Notes under the pieces: generated by a model
Database searches by the model: none
Told to the model about the DNA's origin: nothing
The model's input: the letters and a program-made list of their open reading frames with translations, nothing else
Program-made: the position numbers and the translations under genes
Shown here: positions 1-6,400 of the stretch, in pieces
How positions within the stretch are numbered: the stretch's first letter is position 1
Layout: each line of letters begins with the position of its first letter
DNA from: Elusimicrobia bacterium CG03_land_8_20_14_0_80_50_18
Lineage (GTDB): Bacteria > CG03
NCBI GenBank assembly: GCA_002780705.1
Contig: PEUP01000079.1
Coordinates: 260-7,017, forward strand
DNA: 6,758 bases
Direction: 5' to 3'

Positions 1-395
1 GCGCAGCCGCGCAGAAAAGCCGATACCCTCGGATAATCAAAAAACGGAAGCAGGAACTTCGCTATAAAAAGTATGACGAAAAAAGACGGCAGGACGGTGC
101 CGAGGACGGCGACCGCCGAGCCTTTTTTACCGCGCAATTCAGCGCCGAGAAGATAGGCGAGATTTACGGCTACGGCTCCGGGCACGACAGTCGCCATGGA
201 CATCATGCCTATGAAATCGTTATCGTTCAGCCAGCGCCGCCGGAAAACGAGCTCATGCCTTATGACCGGCACCATGGCGAGGCCCCCACCGAGCGTCAGC
301 ATGCCTATACGGAAGAATGTCAGAAAGAGGAGAGGAAAAGAAACGCGCTCCTGCGATCCGGCGGCATCATTGGCGGTTAAGTTGTTCAGATTCAT
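1..395 (-). CDS. chrA: Chromate transporter family (CHR) membrane protein, N-terminal part, cut by window edge
   Basis: The minus strand reads open from an ATG at 395-393 to the window edge (131 codons, C-terminus missing). After a short polar N-terminus come the CHR-family landmarks: FFRIGMLTLGGGLAMVP (about residues 27-43), the charged RHELVFRRRWL stretch (about 46-56), VVPGAVAVNLAYLLG (about 69-83), and the hydrophobic VLGTVLPSFFVILFIAKFLL (about 95-114). In the family the GGG-x-AMxP and PGPxAVN-like segments flank transmembrane helices; here PGA replaces the usual PGP. CHR proteins are inner-membrane transporters that export chromate in characterised cases, but many homologues have no proven substrate. 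The length is cut, so I cannot tell a half-size from a full-size CHR protein. The gene diverges from ade across a 90-bp promoter region and shows no link to nucleoside salvage. Family assignment is firm, substrate is not. The ATG lies 6 nt from a perfect TATAAT, so it is probably translated leaderless. Confidence 0.85.
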   Translation of the reverse strand, partial: MNLNNLTANDAAGSQERVSFPLLFLTFFRIGMLTLGGGLAMVPVIRHELVFRRRWLNDNDFIGMMSMATVVPGAVAVNLAYLLGAELRGKKGSAVAVLGTVLPSFFVILFIAKFLLPFFDYPRVSAFLRGC

Positions 396-401
396 TGCCG
401 A

Positions 402-429
402 ATTATAGCTTTTTGCGGAGATTGTTCAA
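402..429 (-). promoter_or_regulatory. Sigma70-like promoter of the chromate transporter gene, leaderless configuration
   Basis: On the minus strand TTGAAC (429-424) is followed after 16 bp by a perfect TATAAT (407-402). Only TCGGCA (401-396) separates the -10 box from the ATG at 395. Transcription starting about 6-7 nt past the -10 box would begin at or next to the start codon, leaving no room for a Shine-Dalgarno sequence. Prediction from sequence only. Confidence 0.62.
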
Positions 430-436
430 GTAAGTT

Positions 437-448
437 CGCCGGAGGGCG
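437..448. repeat. Small inverted repeat between divergent -35 boxes (possible operator)
   Basis: CGCC (437-440) and GGCG (445-448) form an inverted repeat with a 4-nt GGAG spacer. It sits between the minus-strand -35 box (ends 429) and the plus-strand -35 box (begins 450), where a shared regulator could bind. The arms are only 4 bp, so chance is a fair explanation. The GGAGG at 441-445 inside it could instead be the ribosome binding site for an alternative TTG start of ade at 450. Confidence 0.2.
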
Positions 449-449
449 C

Positions 450-478
450 TTGATTTTTCGCGGCTTTGTTGTTAAAAT
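450..478 (+). promoter_or_regulatory. Sigma70-like promoter of the ade-deoB-PNP-recJ-pdp cluster, leaderless configuration
   Basis: TTGATT (450-455) is followed after exactly 17 bp by TAAAAT (473-478). Seven bases (479-485) separate this -10 box from the ATG at 486, so the expected transcription start is at or next to the start codon. No Shine-Dalgarno sequence precedes 486, which fits leaderless translation. This is the only convincing promoter I see ahead of the five + strand genes. A weaker internal one in the 2196-2290 gap cannot be excluded. Confidence 0.6.
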
Positions 479-485
479 CTTTCTT

Positions 486-2195
486 ATGAATTTCATAAAC
501 AAATACGAGCTCGTGAAAGCGGCAAGGGGTAAAATTCCCGTTGATGTGCTTTTCAAGAACGCGCGGCTGGTCAATGTGTTCTCGGGCAAAATAGAAAAAA
601 CCGGAGTCGCCGTGCACAAGGGCGTCGTGGTGGGATTCGGCAGTTATAAAGCGAAGAAGACCGTTGACATAAAAAATCATTACATAGTGCCCGGACTTGT
701 GGAAGGACACATACACACGGAAAGCTCAATGCTGGAAATGGGCGAATTCGTCAAAGCGGTGCTCCCCTACGGCACGACAACCGTTATATGCGACCCTCAC
801 GAGATAGCGAATGTGCTGGGCCTGGAAGGCATCACCTATATGCTGCAGTCGGCGAAGTACCAGCCCGTGGACATATATTTCACTCTCCCCTCAACCGTGC
901 CGGCCACTGATATGGAAACATCCGGCGCGCGGCTTTCCGCGGTTGACCTCATGCCTTACTTCTCTCAAAAATGGGTCGTGGGCCTGGGAGAGGTGATGAA
1001 TGTGCCGGGTGTGCTTGAGAATGACAGGGAGATTTTTGACAAACTGAAAATAGCTTTCGGCAAATCCATAGAGGGGCATGCTCCGGGTCTGATGGGCAAA
1101 GATCTTTACGCCTATATCACAAGCGGAATACGCAGCGACCATGAATCGTTCGGCAAAGAAGAGGCCCTTGAAAAACTTTCGGCGGGAATGACCGTCATGA
1201 TAAGGGAAGGCTCCGTGGCCAAAAATCTTAAAACGCTCGTAGGCATTGTCAACGACACAAATCAGAGCCGCTTCTGTCTTGTCAGCGATGACCGCAACCC
1301 CATAGACCTTGTGGAAAAAGGCCATCTGGATTACACAATAAGGAAAGCGATATCTTACGGCCTTGATCCCGTCTCCGCCATAAGGATGGCCACACTGAAC
1401 CCCGCGCGGCATTTCGGCCTCCGGAACGCCGGGGCCGTCGCTCCCGGTTATTTTGCCGATTTCATTGTTGTGGACAATCTGTCCAAATTCGGCGTGACGA
1501 ATGTGTACAAACGCGGGGAAGAAGTCGCAAGAAACGGAAAGGCTCTCAAGAGCAGAAAGCCCAAGCCCGTGCCTCTGCGCAGCAGTGTAAATGTAAAATG
1601 GATAATGCCGGCGCATTTCAAACTTCCGGCGGCCTCAAAAAAAATCAATGTTATTGAGCTGGTCAAAGACGAACTCATAACAAAAAAACGCGTGATGCCC
1701 GTAAAGACGGAAAACAGCTTTGCCGTTTCCGACACAAAAAACGATGTCCTTAAAGTCGTCGTTGTGGAGCGTCACAAGAGGACGGGCAACATTTCGCAGG
1801 GCTTTGTAAAAGGGTTCGGCCTGAAGAAAGGGGCTCTGGCCTCTTCCGTGGGGCACGATTCCCATAACATAATATGCGTCGGATGCGACGACGAGAGCAT
1901 TTATCAGGCGGTGCTCTCCATTATAAAAGCCGGCGGGGGACTCTGCTGTTTTGAGGACCGCAGGCAGGAAATGCTCCCTCTGCCGGTAGCGGGACTGATG
2001 AGCGACAGGGATCTTTCTTTCGTCTATAAGCAGCTGAAGCGGCTCCACAAAATGACCTCGGCCATGGGCTGTAAGCTCGAAGACCCTTTTATGACTCTTT
2101 CTTTTCTGGCTCTGCCGGTGATACCGGATCTTAAGATCACCGATATGGGCCTGGTGGATGTGACGAAGAACAAATTTGTGAAACTTTTTGTCTGA
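486..2195 (+). CDS. ade: Adenine deaminase
   Basis: Hydrolyses adenine to hypoxanthine plus ammonia in the cytoplasm (amidohydrolase superfamily, Ade/AdeC family). With the start at 486 the protein has 569 residues, close to characterised Ade proteins (about 577-588). Visible landmarks: NARLVNVFSG near residues 25-34; the metal-binding GHIHTESSM with His75 and His77; GTTTVICDPHE (about 96-106); GLGEVMN (Glu169); EGHAPG (His198); SDHES (His219); VSDDRNPIDL with Asp268/269 (many homologues have DDRHP); and NPARHFGL followed by GAVAPGYFADFIVVD (about 316-330), which closes the amidohydrolase part. The C-terminal Ade-specific domain contains SSVGHDSHN (about 453-461) and AGGGLCC (about 482-488). 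A longer form starting at TTG 450 is possible, since GGAGG at 441-445 lies 4 nt before it. I prefer 486 because the N-terminus then matches homologues and the added residues would fall on the promoter. First gene of the cluster, followed by a 95-nt gap to deoB. Confidence 0.95.
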   Translation: MNFINKYELVKAARGKIPVDVLFKNARLVNVFSGKIEKTGVAVHKGVVVGFGSYKAKKTVDIKNHYIVPGLVEGHIHTESSMLEMGEFVKAVLPYGTTTVICDPHEIANVLGLEGITYMLQSAKYQPVDIYFTLPSTVPATDMETSGARLSAVDLMPYFSQKWVVGLGEVMNVPGVLENDREIFDKLKIAFGKSIEGHAPGLMGKDLYAYITSGIRSDHESFGKEEALEKLSAGMTVMIREGSVAKNLKTLVGIVNDTNQSRFCLVSDDRNPIDLVEKGHLDYTIRKAISYGLDPVSAIRMATLNPARHFGLRNAGAVAPGYFADFIVVDNLSKFGVTNVYKRGEEVARNGKALKSRKPKPVPLRSSVNVKWIMPAHFKLPAASKKINVIELVKDELITKKRVMPVKTENSFAVSDTKNDVLKVVVVERHKRTGNISQGFVKGFGLKKGALASSVGHDSHNIICVGCDDESIYQAVLSIIKAGGGLCCFEDRRQEMLPLPVAGLMSDRDLSFVYKQLKRLHKMTSAMGCKLEDPFMTLSFLALPVIPDLKITDMGLVDVTKNKFVKLFV

Positions 2196-2227
2196 AGCGG
2201 ATGTCCTTATCATTACGGGGATTTAAG

Positions 2228-2254
2228 ATTCCTCACCCCTATGGGGTTCGGAAT
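2228..2254. repeat. Imperfect palindromic intergenic repeat
   Basis: ATTCC (2228-2232) and ACCCC (2235-2239) pair with GGGGT (2243-2247) and GGAAT (2250-2254) around a TAT loop, with a TC/TC internal mismatch between the two 5-bp stems. The flanks, AAG before and GACAG after, resemble a family of short dispersed elements of the form GATTCC...GGAATGAC that I recognise from many bacterial genomes. No T-tract follows on either strand, so it is not an intrinsic terminator. It lies between ade and deoB and would be transcribed within the cluster, where it might affect mRNA stability. An alternative pairing of GGGG at 2217-2220 with CCCC at 2236-2239 is also possible. Confidence 0.6.
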
Positions 2255-2281
2255 GACAGTAAAAAAGTGTTTTGAATGGCG

Positions 2282-2286
2282 GGAGG
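2282..2286 (+). promoter_or_regulatory. Ribosome binding site of deoB
   Basis: GGAGG ends 4 nt before the ATG at 2291. This decides the start: another in-frame ATG at 2276 lies upstream of the site and has no Shine-Dalgarno sequence of its own. Confidence 0.75.
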
Positions 2287-2290
2287 AAAA

Positions 2291-3481
2291 ATGACTGAAA
2301 ACGCGAAGAGAGCGATTGTTATCGTTCTGGACAGCCTGGGCGTGGGCGAGATGCCGGACGCCGCCGAATACGGCGACAAGGGCGCCGACACACTGGGGCA
2401 TATTGTTGAGAAATTCGGGGGACTGGACCTGCCCAATCTGGAAAAATTGGGGCTGGGAAAGATAAAAAATCTTCGGCCGGGAAAAGAAGCTCCGGACGCT
2501 CAGGGCGCCTACGGAAAAATGGCGTCGGTGTCAGCCAGCAAAGACACGACAGCCGGGCACTGGGAAATAATGGGAAGCCCCGCGAAGAGGCCCTTCCCCA
2601 CTTATCCCGACGGTTTTCCCGAAGACCTGCTGAATAATTTTAAAAAGGCCGCCGGCGTGGACGGGATACTGGGCAATAAGGCCTCCTCCGGCACGGTGAT
2701 ACTGGAAGAGCTCGGCGAAGAGCATGTGAAGACGGGCTTTCCCATAGTCTATACCTCCGCCGACAGCGTCTTCCAGATAGCGGCGCACGAAAAATATTTC
2801 GGCCTGGACAAACTTTACCATGTCTGCGAAAAAGCCAGAGAGATTCTCGTGGGAGAGCACGCCATAGCGAGGGTTATAGCAAGGCCCTTTACGGGCGAAA
2901 CGGGCAGTTTCGCGCGGACGACAAACCGCAAAGACTACGCCATAGAACCTGTCTCAACAACTGTCCTGGATCTGGCGAAGGCCGCGGGCGTGAATGTCGT
3001 GGGCGTCGGGAAAATAGGAGACATTTTCGCGCACAGGGGACTGAACGAAGAGCAGCACACCGGCCTCAACGCCGTGGGGATTGAACAGACGATAGAGGAC
3101 ATCAAAAGAAAACCCTCAAAGAACGAGCTGGTTTTTGTCAATCTCGTGGATTTTGACAGCCTCTTCGGCCACAGAAGAAACACTCAGGGATACTATGACG
3201 CGCTCAAGGAATTTGACGCGGCCCTGCCCGCTATCAGGCAGGCGATGCTGAAGGATGACATCCTCATCCTCACGGCGGATCACGGCTGTGACCCCACTTA
3301 TGTCAAGCACACGGATCACACAAGAGAATACGTGCCTCTTCTGGTGACGGGAGACAGGGTCAAGGCGGGCACGAACTTAGGAACGCGGGAAACATTCTCG
3401 GATATAGGCGCCACAGCGGCGGAATATCTCGGGGTGGAAGGCCTCAAACGAGGCAAATCATTTTTGAAGGAGATACTATGA
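2291..3481 (+). CDS. deoB: Phosphopentomutase
   Basis: Interconverts (deoxy)ribose-1-phosphate and the 5-phosphate, joining nucleoside phosphorolysis to central carbon metabolism. It is a cytoplasmic, metal-dependent enzyme of the alkaline phosphatase superfamily. From ATG 2291 it has 396 residues, normal for DeoB. Motifs in order: VLDSLGVGEMPDA (11-23, metal ligand Asp14); ADTLGH (32-37); SASKDTTAGHWEIMG (81-95), whose Thr86 matches the phosphorylated threonine of the family; YTSADSVFQIAAHE (154-167); FARTTNRKDY (208-217); GVGKIGDIFAHRG (238-250); VDFDSLFGHRRN (Asp289 and His294 as probable metal ligands); TADHGCDP (Asp330, His331) and TDHTREYVPLL (His343). Every element expected for activity is present. 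Its last bases overlap the next gene (ATGA at 3478-3481), indicating translational coupling with purine-nucleoside phosphorylase, whose product it uses. Confidence 0.97.
   Translation: MTENAKRAIVIVLDSLGVGEMPDAAEYGDKGADTLGHIVEKFGGLDLPNLEKLGLGKIKNLRPGKEAPDAQGAYGKMASVSASKDTTAGHWEIMGSPAKRPFPTYPDGFPEDLLNNFKKAAGVDGILGNKASSGTVILEELGEEHVKTGFPIVYTSADSVFQIAAHEKYFGLDKLYHVCEKAREILVGEHAIARVIARPFTGETGSFARTTNRKDYAIEPVSTTVLDLAKAAGVNVVGVGKIGDIFAHRGLNEEQHTGLNAVGIEQTIEDIKRKPSKNELVFVNLVDFDSLFGHRRNTQGYYDALKEFDAALPAIRQAMLKDDILILTADHGCDPTYVKHTDHTREYVPLLVTGDRVKAGTNLGTRETFSDIGATAAEYLGVEGLKRGKSFLKEIL
3467..3472 (+). promoter_or_regulatory. Ribosome binding site of the purine-nucleoside phosphorylase gene
   Basis: AAGGAG lies inside the last codons of deoB, 5 nt before the ATG at 3478. 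It supports the overlapping ATGA start and coupled translation. Confidence 0.7.
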
Positions 3482-4272
3482 ACGCAGCGGAAAAAGCACA
3501 CAATGCCGTAAAGAAGAAAATTGACAGGGCCGACACGGCTCTGATACTCGGCAGCGGCCTGGGAGCGCTGGCTGATGAGGCAAAAGGCCGGAAAGAAATT
3601 TCCTATGACAAAATACCGGGTTTTGCCAAAAGCAAGGTGCCGGGACATTTGGGCAAGCTCATTTCAGGCACGGTCGCTTCGCGGAAAGTCATAATCATGT
3701 CCGGAAGGATACATTACTACGAAGGGCACCCGATGGCGAAACTTGTTCTGATGATAGAGGTGCTGGCCAAACTGGGCGTGAAGAAACTCATTGTGACCAA
3801 CGCCGGCGGCGCGGTGAATAAAACTTTCAAGGTGCCATCACTCATGCTGATAAGCGATCACATCAACATGCTCGGAGACAACCCTCTCATAGGGGGCGCG
3901 GATTTCATAGACCTGAGCGACGCCTATGACGCGAAATACAGAAAAATAGTGCAGGCCGAAGCGAAGAAACTGAAAATTAAAATCAATGAAGGCGTCTATC
4001 TGGCTTTTTCAGGCCCCTCCTATGAAACAAAGGCCGAAATAAGGATGGCGCGGACGCTCGGAGCCGATGCGGTCGGAATGTCCACAGTGCCGGAGGTGAT
4101 CGCGGCCAAAAAACTCGGCCTGACGGTGATAGGCATCTCGTGCATGGCCAACTACGCCTGCGGCGTGACGGGCCAGCCCCTCTCCCATAAGGAAGTGATG
4201 AAATCGGGCAGAATGATCTCGCACGATTTCATACGGCTCATAAAGGGCATTATTTCCTCAAAAAAATTCTGA
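3478..4272 (+). CDS. punA: Purine-nucleoside phosphorylase, trimeric (PNP-I/MTAP) class
   Basis: Splits purine (deoxy)nucleosides with phosphate into the base and (deoxy)ribose-1-phosphate in the cytoplasm. The protein has 264 residues, slightly short for the trimeric class (about 270-290). Visible family motifs: LILGSGLG (22-29, phosphate loop); VPGH (54-57); GRIHYYEG (76-83); VTNAGGAVN (106-114, where most relatives have TNAAGG); FSGPSYET (177-184, Glu183 contacts the base); DAVGMSTVPEV (197-207); and SCMANYACG (221-229). Asn225 matches the base-binding Asn typical of 6-oxopurine enzymes; methylthioadenosine phosphorylases carry Asp there. The likely substrates are therefore inosine, guanosine and their deoxy forms rather than adenosine, although specificity cannot be proved from sequence. 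It overlaps deoB by four bases, and its stop lies 8 nt before the TTG start of recJ. An A-run just before the stop is listed separately. Confidence 0.95.
   Translation: MNAAEKAHNAVKKKIDRADTALILGSGLGALADEAKGRKEISYDKIPGFAKSKVPGHLGKLISGTVASRKVIIMSGRIHYYEGHPMAKLVLMIEVLAKLGVKKLIVTNAGGAVNKTFKVPSLMLISDHINMLGDNPLIGGADFIDLSDAYDAKYRKIVQAEAKKLKIKINEGVYLAFSGPSYETKAEIRMARTLGADAVGMSTVPEVIAAKKLGLTVIGISCMANYACGVTGQPLSHKEVMKSGRMISHDFIRLIKGIISSKKF
4260..4266 (+). other. In-phase A AAA AAA heptamer just before the PNP stop codon
   Basis: Seven A residues read as (TC)A AAA AAA in the PNP frame, six bases from the TGA stop (TGA at 4270-4272). After a -1 slip the next codons would be ATT CTG ACA GAA CCT TTG, with no stop, entering the recJ frame at 4281. 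This could be a slippage site that fuses the two products, or a chance A-run: similar in-phase runs occur inside ade at about 1637-1643 and 1681-1688, where slipping would be useless. Confidence 0.2.
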
Positions 4273-4280
4273 CAGAACCT

Positions 4281-6359
4281 TTGAAATATCTTTCTCCAGA
4301 GCTCAATGCCGACCCCCGCATAGTTGAATTTCTTTCCGCGCGGGGCATCACGGCGGAAGATGAGATAAGGGATTTTATCCGGCCGGAGGTCAACATCCCT
4401 GAACTTCTGGCCAAGTTTCCCGATTTGAGCAAAGCGGCGGGGATATTAAAAAGCAGCGTAAAATCCGGCGGGAGGATAGCGCTGATAGGTGATTCCGACG
4501 CGGACGGGCTCTGTTCGCTGATGATACTTGATGACGCTTTGGGCTCCGCGGAGAAATCTCTCTTTGTCTGCGGAGGGCCTTCGCACGGCATAAGCCCCGC
4601 GGACATAGAGGCCGTACTTGAATCAAAACCCGCCGTTGTCATAAGCGCCGATGTGGGCATCTCCGAGCACAGGGCCGCGCGGGCTTTCAGGGAGCGCGGA
4701 ATAAAGTTCATAATAACGGATCATCATTATCCTTCGGGTGAGGCCGCTCAAGCGGACGCCGTCATAGATTCATGCGTCAGCCATCCGGAGACCGAAATAG
4801 CCGGCTGTGCAGCCGCCTTCTGCCTCGCCGCGGCCTACAAGCTCAGCCTGAACGATGATTTTGAGAAGGTCAAGATCGCCTGCGACATAGAAACAAGCGG
4901 ACTGTCGCCTTCCCGGGACGAGATAATAGAGATAGGCGCGGTAAGGTTCTCCGGCTTTAAGGTCATAGACCGTTTTTCATCTCTGCTGAAACCCTCCGGC
5001 CGCATCAGCTCCAAAATAAGCGCGCTCACAGGTATCAGCAACATTGAGCTTGAGGGAGCCCCGGAACGCGTGGAGACGCTCAGGAGATTCAGGCAATGGA
5101 TAGGCAATGACACGCTAATTTTCCACAACGCTCCCTTTGACACATCTTTTATAGATGCCGAATTCCGCAAATACACAGGCGGGGCGCTGGTCAACAATGT
5201 GATAGACACCCTGCCGATTTCAAGGAGCGCTCTGCCGTCGCAGAGCCACAAGCTGGAAAATCTCAAAGACCATTTCGGTATAACGGCCGACGCTCACAGG
5301 GCTCTGCCGGACGCGGAGACCGCGCGGAAACTCTACATGATTCTGGAGCATTTCAGGACTCCCGCTTTTAAAGTGTTCGCCGAACAAAATCTTCCGCTGG
5401 CGGCGCTCGGCACCGTCTCCGACAACATAGCCCTCAAAGGGATCTCGCGGGCGCTGGTCAAAAAGCACCTTGACGGCATCCTGAAAATAAGGCGCTACTC
5501 AATCAGGTCTCTCATCAAGAAGCTCGGCATAGAGCGGGAAAGCCTGAAGCAGGACCTGTCAACCAAACTCATCCCTTTTCTGAACGCTCCCAAAAGAATG
5601 GGAGAAGCGCCTCTGGCTCTGGAATTGCTGAAAGCAGATTCCAAAAAAACTCTTTCGGCGGCCTTTGAGCGTGTCAAAGAACTTAATGAGAAAAGACAGC
5701 GGGAAATGAAACAGCATTTTGACGGAATACTGAAGCTGATACGGGACAAGGGCCTGGACAGGAAAGCCCTGATAATGGTGAAGGCCGAAAATCTTCCTCC
5801 CGGACTGCGGGGGCCCGCGGCCAGCAAAGTGTCCCGGATATTCGCGAAACCGGCGATTGTTTTCACCGCTTCCGCGAACAGTTGGACGGCATCGGCCAGA
5901 GGAGCGGGCAGGGATATGCTGGAGATGTTCAGCAAATGCGGCGCCGGGGCCGAATACGGAGGACATCCCGGAGCCTGCGGCATCAGAATGAAGAAAGAGC
6001 ACCTTCAAAAATTCATGGATGACTGCGAGACTTATTTCGCCGGCCTGAGCGTAAAAGAAGCGCCAGCCGCGGATATCGCCTGGGACGGGTGGCTGGAAAA
6101 AAACATAAAGAGCTTTCTTGATATCCTTGAGCCTTTCGGAAACGGCAACCCGCTTCCCCTGTTCGCCGCCGTCGGCGCGGAATGCCTTTCTGCGTCGCAA
6201 AAAGGGGATAAATTCCTTTTGAGGTTGAAAAAAAACGGCAAACTTCTTAATATAGTCTCTGGCGAAAAGCCGGACTGCGCAGTGATGGATGTTATTTTCA
6301 CGGCGCTTGAAAGAAAAAAGAAGATTATTTTTTTCTTAAAAAGCTGGAAAAAGAAATAG
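4281..6359 (+). CDS. recJ: RecJ-like DHH single-strand exonuclease with a nested DnaQ-like DEDDh 3'-5' exonuclease domain
   Basis: The 692-residue protein is a RecJ (5'-3' single-strand DNA exonuclease) split by a second nuclease domain. RecJ parts: [18 protein letters not shown] (18-35); DHH motif I GDSDADG (70-76, Asp71/73/75); motif [10 protein letters not shown] (121-128, Asp124); motif III TDHH (146-149); [15 protein letters not shown] (174-188). RecJ resumes at [11 protein letters not shown] (371-381, motif IV Asp381), then [12 protein letters not shown] (439-450), a charged helix (about 460-490), the DHHA1 motif YGGHPGACG (559-567), [13 protein letters not shown] (616-628) and a short OB-like C-terminus. 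Residues about 195-358 are the inserted DEDDh domain. Motif III to motif IV spans about 233 residues, against roughly 60 in ordinary RecJ, and the excess equals the insert. The start is TTG 4281; no Shine-Dalgarno sequence is visible, so translation probably couples to PNP, whose stop is 8 nt upstream. Both active sites look complete. RecJ normally serves repair and recombination; this neighbourhood suggests DNA degradation for salvage (inference). Confidence 0.93.
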   Translation: MKYLSPELNADPRIVEFLSARGITAEDEIRDFIRPEVNIPELLAKFPDLSKAAGILKSSVKSGGRIALIGDSDADGLCSLMILDDALGSAEKSLFVCGGPSHGISPADIEAVLESKPAVVISADVGISEHRAARAFRERGIKFIITDHHYPSGEAAQADAVIDSCVSHPETEIAGCAAAFCLAAAYKLSLNDDFEKVKIACDIETSGLSPSRDEIIEIGAVRFSGFKVIDRFSSLLKPSGRISSKISALTGISNIELEGAPERVETLRRFRQWIGNDTLIFHNAPFDTSFIDAEFRKYTGGALVNNVIDTLPISRSALPSQSHKLENLKDHFGITADAHRALPDAETARKLYMILEHFRTPAFKVFAEQNLPLAALGTVSDNIALKGISRALVKKHLDGILKIRRYSIRSLIKKLGIERESLKQDLSTKLIPFLNAPKRMGEAPLALELLKADSKKTLSAAFERVKELNEKRQREMKQHFDGILKLIRDKGLDRKALIMVKAENLPPGLRGPAASKVSRIFAKPAIVFTASANSWTASARGAGRDMLEMFSKCGAGAEYGGHPGACGIRMKKEHLQKFMDDCETYFAGLSVKEAPAADIAWDGWLEKNIKSFLDILEPFGNGNPLPLFAAVGAECLSASQKGDKFLLRLKKNGKLLNIVSGEKPDCAVMDVIFTALERKKKIIFFLKSWKKK
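4863..5354 (+). other. Nested DEDDh (DnaQ/RNase T-like) exonuclease domain within recJ
   Basis: Residues about 195-358 of the RecJ-like protein. Exo I is [21 protein letters not shown] (201-221) with Asp202 and Glu204. Exo II is [10 protein letters not shown] (281-290) with Asp287. Exo III is [14 protein letters not shown] (338-351) with His339 and Asp344. The five metal-binding and general-base residues of the DEDDh class are all present, so the domain should be an active 3'-5' exonuclease. [13 protein letters not shown] (322-334) before Exo III is also typical of the family. The reading frame is continuous at both junctions with the RecJ halves, and codon use does not visibly change. Confidence 0.93.
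6314..6320 (+). other. In-phase A AAA AAG heptamer near the 3' end of recJ
   Basis: (AG)A AAA AAG is read in the recJ frame, 36 nt before the TAG stop. It is the same heptamer that drives -1 frameshifting in E. coli dnaX. After a -1 slip the frame is open through GAA GAT TAT... into the pdp frame, passing GTG 6359, ATG 6368 and ATG 6401 with no stop. I see no upstream Shine-Dalgarno stimulator, and the nearest GC-rich hairpin (6372) is about 50 nt away, farther than usual. Possible slippage site, possibly chance. Confidence 0.22.
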
Positions 6360-6371
6360 TGCGAAAAATGA

Positions 6372-6389
6372 GCCTGCCTACCGGCAGGC
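6372..6389. repeat. GC-rich perfect hairpin upstream of pdp
   Basis: GCCTGCC (6372-6378) and GGCAGGC (6383-6389) form a perfect 7-bp stem with a TACC loop. The CCTGCC...GGCAGG core resembles short repeats that I recall as scattered through some uncultivated-bacterium genomes. It ends one base before the pdp Shine-Dalgarno sequence. No T-tract follows, so it is not a terminator; it may be a dispersed repeat or may influence ribosome access to pdp. Confidence 0.6.
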
Positions 6390-6390
6390 A

Positions 6391-6396
6391 GGGAGG
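6391..6396 (+). promoter_or_regulatory. Ribosome binding site of pdp
   Basis: GGGAGG lies 4 nt before ATG 6401 and decides the start over the in-frame GTG 6359 and ATG 6368. Those upstream starts would translate the hairpin into [11 protein letters not shown], a peptide with no counterpart in the family N-terminus. Confidence 0.75.
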
Positions 6397-6400
6397 AAAA

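Noticed and set aside
196..408. A 70-codon + strand open frame at the left edge
   Set aside because: It lies antisense to the chromate transporter coding region, whose minus-strand translation matches the family clearly.
891..1616. A 241-codon open frame on the minus strand, plus other long antisense frames over ade, deoB and recJ
   Set aside because: They lie wholly opposite genes with strong family motifs. Their translations show no recognisable domain, so they are shadows of the codon pattern of the real genes.
2228..2260. Palindrome after ade as an intrinsic terminator
   Set aside because: No run of T follows the stem on the + strand (GACAGTAAAAAAG) or on the minus strand, and the stem is interrupted.
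2276..2290. Earlier in-frame ATG for deoB at 2276
   Set aside because: The Shine-Dalgarno GGAGG at 2282-2286 lies downstream of it, and DeoB homologues start close to 2291.
6311..6337. A/T-only stem AAGAAAAAA / TTTTTTCTT at the end of recJ as a terminator or frameshift stimulator
   Set aside because: It is nine weak A/T-rich pairs inside the coding region, has no GC core, and overlaps the slippery heptamer itself instead of lying downstream of it.
6359..6400. Upstream pdp starts at GTG 6359 or ATG 6368
   Set aside because: They would translate the hairpin repeat and lack a Shine-Dalgarno sequence. ATG 6401 has GGGAGG at proper spacing and matches the family N-terminus.
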